NCBI GenBank assembly: GCA_900547255.1
Contig: URGC01000078.1
Coordinates: 1 to 12,055 of the forward strand
Origin: an uncultured Eubacterium sp.
GTDB lineage: Bacteria > Bacillota > Clostridia > Lachnospirales > Lachnospiraceae
DNA length: 12,055 nt
Reading direction: 5' to 3'
The translations under genes were made by a program, and so were the position numbers. Below the pieces are notes generated by a model. That model had not been told where the DNA came from. It ran no database searches and was given only the letters and a program-made list of their open reading frames with translations. Shown here piece by piece: positions 6,859-12,055 of this stretch (the stretch's first letter is position 1; each line of letters starts with the position of its first letter).

Positions 6859-6874
6859 TACGAAAACGATTAAG
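6859..6874 (+). promoter_or_regulatory. LacI-type operator at the regulator's own promoter
   Basis: TACGAAAACGATTAAG overlaps the predicted transcription start of the regulator-transporter operon. The following TA adds a TAC...GTA outer dyad, so 6 of 9 positions pair around the central CG. It is identical over 16 bases to the reverse complement of the epimerase site. Its position points to self-repression by the LacI protein encoded 34 bases downstream. Confidence 0.75.
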
Positions 6875-6907
6875 TAAAAAAGAAAGTAAACAAAAGGGGA
6901 TGATGCC

Positions 6908-7903
6908 ATGATATCTATGAAGGATGTAGCTAAGAGATGTGGAGTGTCAGTTGCGACAGTCAGCAAGGCTCTTAACAATCATAGTGATATCAGTGAGAAC
7001 ACAAGAGAACGTATCAAGCAGATAGCTGACGAACTTGGGTACCATCCGAACTCAGTAGCCAGAGCATTAAAGACTAACAGATCATATAACATTGGCGTGT
7101 TATTGAATGATGGTCTTGCTCATGAGTATTTCGCAGAGGTTCTTGAAAGCTTCAGGGCAGAGGCAGAGAGAAAGGGATACGATATAACATTTATAAGTAA
7201 TTATTCCAAGAAGATGTCTCTGTTAGAAAACTGTATGTATAGAAGATTTGACGGAGTACTGCTGGCGTGCTGTGCGGATTTTAATGATCCGGAGATTATG
7301 GAGCTTGTCAATGGCAAGTTGCCACTAGTGACGATTGACTACATATTTAATGGAAGGACATCAGTCAACTCTAATAATGTGAGGGGGATGAGTGAATTAG
7401 TCAGGTTCGCATACAACAAAGGACACAGAAGGATAGCATACATTCATGGTAATCCAGAGTCGCAGGTTACGAAAGAAAGATTAGCTTCTTTCTATAAGAC
7501 GATGGAAGATTTCGGAATGGAAGTCCCAGCAGAATATATTAAGTCTTCTAAATATCTTGACTCAGAGAAAGCAGAAGAACTTACATATGAACTGTTACAG
7601 CTTAACAATCCGCCAACATGTATATTTTATCCAGATGATTTATCAGTTGTTGGTGCAAGGAACGCGGCAAGAGCAATGAAATTAAAGATACCAAAGGATT
7701 TATCCGTTGCGGGGTATGATGGAACCAGATTTTCCCAGATGTTAAGTCCTAAGATTACAACAATAAGCCAGAATACGAAAGAAGTCGGAAGAACAGCCGC
7801 TGATGAGCTTATCAGTGCTATAGAGAATCCTAAGGCGACTATCATTAAAAGGATTGTTGTAGATGGGGAATTGATTGAAGGGGAGACAATTAAGAAGCTG
7901 TAG
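6908..7903 (+). CDS. LacI/GalR-family transcriptional regulator
   Basis: A 331-residue sugar-responsive DNA-binding protein of normal family length. Residues 4-24 form the LacI helix-turn-helix (MKDVAKRCGVSVATVSKALNN). The hinge helix is in NSVARALKTNRS at about residues 48-59. The rest is the periplasmic-binding-protein-like effector domain, with segments typical of the family such as GVLLNDG, YIHGNPES, FYPDDLSVVGA and LSVAGYDGTRFSQML. The start is the ATG seven bases after AGGGGA (6895-6900); Met4 is a possible alternative. It is the first gene of the transporter operon and divergent from the phosphorylase operon. It probably represses all three units through the shared GAAAACGATTAAG sites. 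Cellobiose or an epimerised disaccharide is a reasonable inducer, by inference only. Confidence 0.92.
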   Translation: MISMKDVAKRCGVSVATVSKALNNHSDISENTRERIKQIADELGYHPNSVARALKTNRSYNIGVLLNDGLAHEYFAEVLESFRAEAERKGYDITFISNYSKKMSLLENCMYRRFDGVLLACCADFNDPEIMELVNGKLPLVTIDYIFNGRTSVNSNNVRGMSELVRFAYNKGHRRIAYIHGNPESQVTKERLASFYKTMEDFGMEVPAEYIKSSKYLDSEKAEELTYELLQLNNPPTCIFYPDDLSVVGARNAARAMKLKIPKDLSVAGYDGTRFSQMLSPKITTISQNTKEVGRTAADELISAIENPKATIIKRIVVDGELIEGETIKKL

Positions 7904-7919
7904 TCAGAGATAACTGACT
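7902..7919 (+). repeat. Small hairpin between the regulator and binding-protein genes
   Basis: AGTCAG (7902-7907) pairs with CTGACT (7914-7919) around a six-base loop, starting in the regulator stop codon and ending before the binding-protein ribosome binding site. With no T-run it is not a terminator. It could protect the 5' end of a processed transporter mRNA or be trivial. Confidence 0.3.
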
Positions 7920-7949
7920 GCCATGTATATCATAATGGGAGGTATTACT

Positions 7950-9317
7950 ATGAAGAGAAGGTTTTTGAGTTTATTACTTTGTACAGTAATGACAGCATCT
8001 ATGGCTCTTACAGGATGCGGTAATGGCAATAACGCTGCTAAGCCAAGTGTTAACACAGATCCTGATAAGCAGGGCAAAGTACTTAATATCTATTGCTGGA
8101 ATACAGAGTTCCAGGACAGATTTGAATATTTTAAGAAATCTGGCAAGTTACCTTCAGATGTAAAGGTTAACTTTGTTATTACACCTAATGAGAACAATGC
8201 ATATCAGAATGCACTTGATGCAGCATTATTAAAACAGAAAGATGCAGCAGCAGATGATAAGATTGATATGTTCCTTATCGAGGCTGACTATGCACTTAAA
8301 TATGTTAATTCAGACTATACTCTTGATGTAAAGAGCATTGGTCTTACAGATAACGATTTATCAGATATGTATCAGTACACAAAGGATATTGCTACATCAT
8401 CTAATGGAGCTTTAAAGGCTGTTTCATGGCAGGCTACTCCAGGACTCTTTGCTTACAGACGTTCTATAGCTAAGGATGTTCTTGGAACAGATGATCCAGA
8501 TAAGGTTCAGGAAGCTCTTTCAACATGGGATAAGTTCAACAGTGTTGCTGAGAAGGCTTCAGCTAAGGGCTACAAGATGCTTTCAGGTTATGATGATGCA
8601 TACAGAGTATTCTCTAATAATGTAAGCAAGCCTTGGGTTGATAAGAATAACAAGATTCAGATTGATGATAATATCATGAAATGGGTTGAGCAGACAAAGA
8701 CATACACTGACAAGGGATATAACAACAAGTCTTCATTATGGGATACAACATGGGCAGCAGATCAGGGACCTAAAGGTAAGGTATTTGGTTTCTTCTATTC
8801 TACATGGGGCATTAACTTTACATTGTTAGGCAACTCACTTGCAACACCTACTAAGGAAGGTGGTAAGGAAGAAGTTGGTAATGGTATCTATGGTGACTAC
8901 GCAGTTTGCGAAGGCCCACAGAGTTACTACTGGGGTGGTACATGGCTTTGTGCAGCAGCAGACACAGATAACGCTAACCTTGTAAAAGACATTATGCAGA
9001 CACTCTGCTGTGACAAGAATACAATGGTACAGATTACTAAGGATACACAGGATTACACTAACACAATATCAGGTATGGAATCTATCGCTAACAGTGATTT
9101 CAAGTCAAATTTCCTTGGTGGCCAGAACCACATTAAATTATTCTCTAAGTCAGCACCTAAGATTAGCATGAAGAACATCTCTCCATATGATCAGGGTCTT
9201 AACGAAGAGTTCCAGAAAGCAATGAAGGATTACTTCGATGGTAACGTAGATAAGGATAAGGCTTTGGATAACTTCTACAAAGCAGCAATTGAGAAATATC
9301 CTAACCTTAGCAAGTAA
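7950..9317 (+). CDS. Sugar-binding lipoprotein of a CUT1 ABC importer
   Basis: The extracellular solute-binding protein that captures the sugar and passes it to the two permeases. The 455-residue precursor begins MKRRFLSLLLCTVMTAS and has the lipobox ALTGC with the lipid-modified Cys23, so it is anchored to the outer face of the membrane. Asn/Gly/Ala-rich residues follow, then a mature domain starting VLNIYCWNTEFQDRF, typical of the family 1 carbohydrate-binding proteins of Clostridia. Many Trp and Tyr residues (YYWGGTWLC, WDTTWAADQG) suit stacking against sugar rings. An in-frame ATG at 7923 exists, but GGGAGG at 7937-7942 is seven bases before 7950, and only this start gives a proper signal peptide. 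The terminator after it probably makes it the most abundant subunit. Context suggests cellobiose or a related beta-disaccharide, but the protein alone does not show its ligand. Confidence 0.9.
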   Translation: MKRRFLSLLLCTVMTASMALTGCGNGNNAAKPSVNTDPDKQGKVLNIYCWNTEFQDRFEYFKKSGKLPSDVKVNFVITPNENNAYQNALDAALLKQKDAAADDKIDMFLIEADYALKYVNSDYTLDVKSIGLTDNDLSDMYQYTKDIATSSNGALKAVSWQATPGLFAYRRSIAKDVLGTDDPDKVQEALSTWDKFNSVAEKASAKGYKMLSGYDDAYRVFSNNVSKPWVDKNNKIQIDDNIMKWVEQTKTYTDKGYNNKSSLWDTTWAADQGPKGKVFGFFYSTWGINFTLLGNSLATPTKEGGKEEVGNGIYGDYAVCEGPQSYYWGGTWLCAAADTDNANLVKDIMQTLCCDKNTMVQITKDTQDYTNTISGMESIANSDFKSNFLGGQNHIKLFSKSAPKISMKNISPYDQGLNEEFQKAMKDYFDGNVDKDKALDNFYKAAIEKYPNLSK

Positions 9318-9339
9318 CTAAGTTTATTGCTGGAAATAA

Positions 9340-9374
9340 GGGCATAGTCTTTAATATCTGGCTATGCCCTTTTT
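9340..9374 (+). terminator. Intrinsic terminator between the binding-protein and permease genes
   Basis: GGGCATAG (9340-9347) pairs perfectly with CTATGCCC (9362-9369), followed directly by TTTTT (9370-9374) and more T-rich sequence. It lies inside the transporter operon, 22 bases after the binding-protein stop and 23 bases before the permease start. No new promoter is evident after it, so it probably acts as a partial stop giving more binding protein than permease. Confidence 0.8.
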
Positions 9375-9397
9375 ATTTAGCAGGAATGGAGATATGT

Positions 9398-10348
9398 ATG
9401 AAGAAGAGTAATAAAAAATTAGTTAGCTATGCCAAGTGGGGATACATATTTCTAATACCTTTCTTTGCGGTTTATATTGTATTTTCACTGATACCTTTGA
9501 TTTCAACATTTTACAATAGTTTCTTTGAAAATTATATGAATGGTCTTACACAGGTTGGACCTAATTTTGTCGGACTTCATAATTACAAAGAGATTTTATT
9601 TAATTCAGAACTTCCAGTGTATCTTAAGAATACACTTGTTATATGGTTAATGGGATTCATCCCACAGATTTTGATTTCACTTTTACTTGCATCATGGTTT
9701 ACAGATTTAAGATTACGACTTAAATGCACAGGATTTTTTAAGACAATAATCTATATGCCTAACCTGATAATGGCTTCCGCATTTGCAATGCTTTTCTATG
9801 CAATATTTGCAGATCAGGGACCGATTAATGCCACACTGAACAGCTTAGGATTTCCAACATATAGATTCCTGGCAGAAGTAGCAGGCGCAAGAGGATTAAT
9901 TTCACTTATGAATTTCCTTATGTGGTTTGGTAATACAACTATCATTCTTATGGCTGCCATTATGGGTGTTGACCCTTGCTTGTTTGAAGCAGCCAGAATT
10001 GATGGGGCTAATTCAAGACAGATATTTACAAAGATTACACTTCCACTGATTAAACCTATTCTTGCATACACACTTATCACATCACTGATTGGTGGTATAC
10101 AGATGTTTGATGTCCCTCAGATTCTTACCAATGGTAATGGTAATCCTAACAGAACAAGCATGACTGTTATCATGTATCTGAATAAGCATCTTTACAGCAA
10201 GAATTATGGTATGGCAGGTGCCTTATCAGTTATTCTGTTTATTATAACAGCGATATTAAGTATTTTTGTATTCAAATATATCGTAGGAGATATGGAAAAA
10301 TCGGGAATTAAGATGAAGAAGAGAAAGAAGGAGGCGAAATCAGTATGA
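9398..10348 (+). CDS. Sugar ABC transporter permease, MalF/MsmF type
   Basis: One of the two membrane subunits of the importer. The 316-residue protein has about six hydrophobic segments, the first at about residues 15-36 (YIFLIPFFAVYIVFSLIPLI) and the last near 275-296. The loop that contacts the ATPase carries the EAA motif EAARIDGANSRQIFTKITLP starting at about residue 197. The C-terminal tail is very basic (KKRKKEAK). An ATG at 9386 is in frame, but AGGA touches it with no spacing. GGAG at 9388-9391, six bases before 9398, and the usual MKKxNKK start of such permeases favour 9398. The stop overlaps the next gene by four bases (ATGA), so the two permeases are translationally coupled. Confidence 0.9.
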   Translation: MKKSNKKLVSYAKWGYIFLIPFFAVYIVFSLIPLISTFYNSFFENYMNGLTQVGPNFVGLHNYKEILFNSELPVYLKNTLVIWLMGFIPQILISLLLASWFTDLRLRLKCTGFFKTIIYMPNLIMASAFAMLFYAIFADQGPINATLNSLGFPTYRFLAEVAGARGLISLMNFLMWFGNTTIILMAAIMGVDPCLFEAARIDGANSRQIFTKITLPLIKPILAYTLITSLIGGIQMFDVPQILTNGNGNPNRTSMTVIMYLNKHLYSKNYGMAGALSVILFIITAILSIFVFKYIVGDMEKSGIKMKKRKKEAKSV

Positions 10349-11235
10349 GTTCAGTTTCTGCAAAAACAAAAAGCTCTTCAAAAGATGGAACGCGTGATAA
10401 AGTAGTGCTTACTATAGAAAGAGCATTGTGCTATCTTGTATTGATAATCATTACTATATTATGTCTGTTTTCTTTCTATGTACTTATTATCAATACAACA
10501 AGGTCTCATCCAGATATACAGAAGGGATTTTCATTCTTACCGGGCAGGTCATTCTTTGCTAATGTGAAGTCTCTTCTTAACAATGACCAGCTTCCAGTGA
10601 TATCTGGTATGCTTAACAGCCTTATTGTGGCAACACTTTCAGGTTTGTTATGTGTGTACTTTTCAGCTATGACAGCATATGCGATTCACGCATATGAGTT
10701 TAAGCTTAAAAAGGCAGCATTTACATTTATATTATTAATTATGATGGTTCCAACTCAGGTATCAGCATTAGGATTCGTTAAGCTTATGGGAGATATGCAT
10801 CTTATGAATTCGTTTATACCGCTGATTGTTCCATCAATAGCTTCACCAATAGTATTTTTCTTCATTAAGCAGTATATGGACAGTGTCCTTCCGATGGAGC
10901 TTATCGAGGCAGCCAGAATTGATGGAGCACATGAATTCAGAATATTTAATCAGATAGTTCTTCCTCTGATGAAACCAGCGCTTGCAGTTCAGATGATATT
11001 TACATTCGTTTCATCTTGGAATAATTACTTTGTCCCACAGCTTCTTATTACTAAGGCGAAGATGAAGACCCTCCCACTGCTAATCGCCCAATTAAGAAGT
11101 GCAGATTTCCTCAAGTTCGATATGGGACAGGTGTACATGATGATTGCATTTGCAATCCTTCCAGTTGTTGTTGTTTATATCTGCTTATCTAAGTTTATTG
11201 TTAGAGGCGTAACACTTGGCGGTGTTAAGGGTTAA
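10345..11235 (+). CDS. Sugar ABC transporter permease, MalG/MsmG type
   Basis: The partner membrane subunit, 296 residues. The first membrane helix is at about 28-51 (CYLVLIIITILCLFSFYVLI), followed by an extracellular loop, and four or five more helices end near residue 284. The EAA loop reads EAARIDGAHEFRIFNQIVLP from Glu188. The C-terminal VRGVTLGGVKG is the usual ending of MalG-type subunits. AAGGAGG at 10328-10334 precedes the ATG by ten bases, and the start overlaps the upstream stop. No ATPase gene follows; Firmicute CUT1 importers often share a single MsmK/MsmX-type ATPase encoded elsewhere. Confidence 0.92.
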   Translation: MSSVSAKTKSSSKDGTRDKVVLTIERALCYLVLIIITILCLFSFYVLIINTTRSHPDIQKGFSFLPGRSFFANVKSLLNNDQLPVISGMLNSLIVATLSGLLCVYFSAMTAYAIHAYEFKLKKAAFTFILLIMMVPTQVSALGFVKLMGDMHLMNSFIPLIVPSIASPIVFFFIKQYMDSVLPMELIEAARIDGAHEFRIFNQIVLPLMKPALAVQMIFTFVSSWNNYFVPQLLITKAKMKTLPLLIAQLRSADFLKFDMGQVYMMIAFAILPVVVVYICLSKFIVRGVTLGGVKG

Positions 11236-11249
11236 CAACAATCTGGTAT

Positions 11250-11334
11250 TAAATCTGGGCGGCTGCGTAGATTTAAGACAAAATGACCCCGGCAGATTCG
11301 ATGTATGGCGCATGATATATCAAACTGCCGAGGT
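11250..11334 (+). terminator. Two hairpins ending the transporter operon
   Basis: The first hairpin is TAAATCT (11250-11256) with AGATTTA (11269-11275) around a 12-base G/C-rich loop. The second is ACCCCGGCAG (11286-11295) with CTGCCGAGGT (11325-11334), nine of ten pairs and a 29-base loop. The tail after the second is only mildly T-rich (TATTTGTGTT), so it is a weak intrinsic terminator. Together they make the likely 3' end of the regulator-transporter mRNA. The palindromic repeat 30 bases further on could also help. Confidence 0.5.
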
Positions 11335-11363
11335 TATTTGTGTTAAAAGGTAATGACATAATG

Positions 11364-11444
11364 ATGATGCCAGGGTCAAGAGGTCAAAAAACCTTTTGCA
11401 AGCAAGCTTGCATCGGCTTTCTGACCTCTTGACCCTGGTATCAT
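11364..11444. repeat. Palindromic dispersed repeat, complete copy (81 bp)
   Basis: The outer arms at 11364-11386 and 11422-11444 are inverted copies matching at 22 of 23 bases, sharing the core CCAGGGTCAAGAGGTCA. The 35-base centre includes AAGCAAGCTTGC. A second copy in the opposite orientation begins at 12006, so this is a repeat family and more than a local hairpin. The right arm runs into the dtd gene and supplies its TGA stop (11441-11443). It fits a small non-coding REP/MITE-like element that folds as RNA and could end transcription from both sides. No transposase is seen. Confidence 0.8.
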
Positions 11445-11896
11445 GAAATACTAAAATCTCTGCTGTCTATTAGAATTGTGAAAGGTCCATCGTTTTCAAG
11501 TGATACTTTCATATCGGCACCGAATATTCCGGTCTGCACTACATCAACGTGCTCTTTGCATAATCTTATAAATTCTTCATATAATTCATTGGCAAGGACA
11601 GGCTCACATGCAGATGTGAAGCTTGGACGATTGCCCTTACGGCAGTCTGCGTATAATGTGAACTGGCTGACAATCAAAAGTTCTCCACCTACATCTTTAA
11701 TAGAGAGATTGGTTTTACCATTCTCATCGGAAAAAATTCTCAATTTCATGATTTTCTCAACATATTTTGAAAGCATCTCTTTAGTATCACCTTCGCCGGC
11801 ACCAAAGAAGATAAGAAGCCCTTTATTGATACTGCCTGTTACATTACCATCAACTTTGACTGATGCGTTGTTAACTCTCTGGATTACGAATTTCAT
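11441..11896 (-). CDS. dtd: D-aminoacyl-tRNA deacylase (DTD)
   Basis: A cytoplasmic proofreading enzyme that removes D-amino acids (D-Tyr and others), and also glycine mischarged on tRNA-Ala. From Met at 11896 it has 151 residues, the normal family length. It starts MKFVIQRVNNASVKVDG and carries the conserved SQFTLYADCRKGNRPSF motif (about residues 80-96) and the Gly-Pro of ENDGPFTILID near the C-terminus, which forms the cross-dimer cis-proline site. All active-site motifs are intact. The start is unclear: the frame is open back to a GTG at 11932 that has a good GGAGG four bases before it, while the conserved Met has no ribosome binding site directly upstream. The stop codon lies inside the palindromic repeat. 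It is a housekeeping gene unrelated to the sugar locus. Confidence 0.93.
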   Translation of the reverse strand: MKFVIQRVNNASVKVDGNVTGSINKGLLIFFGAGEGDTKEMLSKYVEKIMKLRIFSDENGKTNLSIKDVGGELLIVSQFTLYADCRKGNRPSFTSACEPVLANELYEEFIRLCKEHVDVVQTGIFGADMKVSLENDGPFTILIDSRDFSIS

Positions 11897-11907
11897 ATTA
11901 ATAAGTA

Positions 11908-11941
11908 TGTGATAATTAATGAATATTATCACATTTCCTCC
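11908..11941 (-). promoter_or_regulatory. Shine-Dalgarno plus hairpin in the dtd leader
   Basis: On the minus strand, GGAGG (11941-11937) is followed at once by TGTGATAAT (11933-11925), an 8-base loop, and ATTATCACA (11916-11908), a perfect 9-bp stem. Eleven bases then lead to the conserved ATG at 11896. Folding would bring the distant ribosome binding site close to this ATG. If unfolded, initiation at GTG 11932 would add 12 residues (MIIFINYHILIN). Confidence 0.5.
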
Positions 11942-11980
11942 ATTTTTATTTTAATCTGAATAGAAATGATATTTGCTGGA

Positions 11981-12006
11981 TATAATTAACCATGTTAATA
12001 ATTATA
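11981..12006. repeat. Short AT-rich palindrome upstream of dtd
   Basis: TATAATTAAC (11981-11990) and GTTAATAATTATA (11994-12006) are inverted copies apart from one extra A, around a three-base CAT centre. It lies between dtd and the second palindromic repeat, where the dtd promoter is expected. It may be an operator-like or promoter-associated site. No clear sigma-A pair stands out in this AT-rich stretch. Confidence 0.3.
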
Positions 12007-12055
12007 TGATACCAGGGTCAAAAGGTCAGAAAGCCGATGCAAGCTTGCTTGCAAG
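12006..12055. repeat. Palindromic dispersed repeat, second copy, inverted and cut by the window end
   Basis: These 50 bases match the reverse complement of the copy at 11364-11444 at about 48 positions, starting ATGATACCAGGGTCA and running through the GCAAGCTTGC centre. One arm and the centre are present; the rest lies outside the window. The two copies point in opposite directions and bracket dtd. Confidence 0.8.

Noticed and set aside
6781..6978. Reverse hydrophobic open frame over the lacI promoter and start
   Set aside because: Its hydrophobic look comes from reading AT-rich promoter DNA and the lacI 5' end backwards. It covers the operator and promoter, so it is unlikely to be a gene.
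11478..11912. Long forward open frame of 144 codons opposite dtd
   Set aside because: It is antisense to a well-conserved dtd gene, shows no family pattern, and has no ribosome binding site. It is a shadow frame.
11364..12055. CRISPR array
   Set aside because: Only two copies, in opposite orientation, with a gene between them. There is no regular spacing or short spacers.
1..12055. tRNA, rRNA, riboswitch, phage or defence system genes
   Set aside because: No cloverleaf, conserved riboswitch core, integrase, transposase, nuclease or toxin-antitoxin pattern was seen on either strand. The window is a sugar-use locus with housekeeping neighbours.

Overview
The window looks like chromosomal DNA from a low-GC Clostridia bacterium, most likely a gut or rumen Lachnospiraceae. 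The reasons are AT-rich spacers, heavy use of AGA and ATA codons, strong GGAGG ribosome binding sites, and the gene families themselves. Lachnospira (Eubacterium) eligens, Roseburia and Butyrivibrio types are all plausible. The species cannot be fixed from the sequence alone.

Layout. Positions 1-98 hold the 3' end of a coiled-coil gene. A two-cupin protein follows (346-1011), then a 380-base spacer with a possible tiny membrane peptide and a hairpin. The core is a beta-1,4-disaccharide locus of three transcription units. A cellobiose 2-epimerase gene (1392-2633, +) converges on a cellobiose phosphorylase / beta-glucosidase operon (6581 down to 2734, -). Divergent from that operon is a LacI-type regulator followed by a CUT1 sugar ABC importer: lipoprotein binding protein and two permeases (6908-11235, +). 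The last part has a D-aminoacyl-tRNA deacylase gene (dtd, -) bracketed by two inverted copies of a palindromic repeat, the second cut off by the window edge.

How it works together (partly inference). The importer has no ATPase gene here and probably borrows a shared one. It would bring in cellobiose or a related beta-linked disaccharide. Inside the cell, the GH94 enzyme would split cellobiose with phosphate to glucose 1-phosphate and glucose, and the GH1 enzyme would hydrolyse beta-glucosides. The epimerase interconverts the reducing-end glucose and mannose of such disaccharides. A near-identical 13-16 bp motif built on GAAAACGATTAAG lies just downstream of the predicted promoter of each of the three units, so the LacI protein probably represses all three and itself.

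Most notable points: the three-site regulon that joins the epimerase to a phosphorylase/glucosidase operon with no visible GH130 mannosylglucose phosphorylase; an internal ribosome binding site at the domain junction of the cupin gene; a hairpin between the Shine-Dalgarno sequence and the conserved start of dtd; and the palindromic repeat whose arm contains the dtd stop codon. I did not find a clearly new defence or mobile system.
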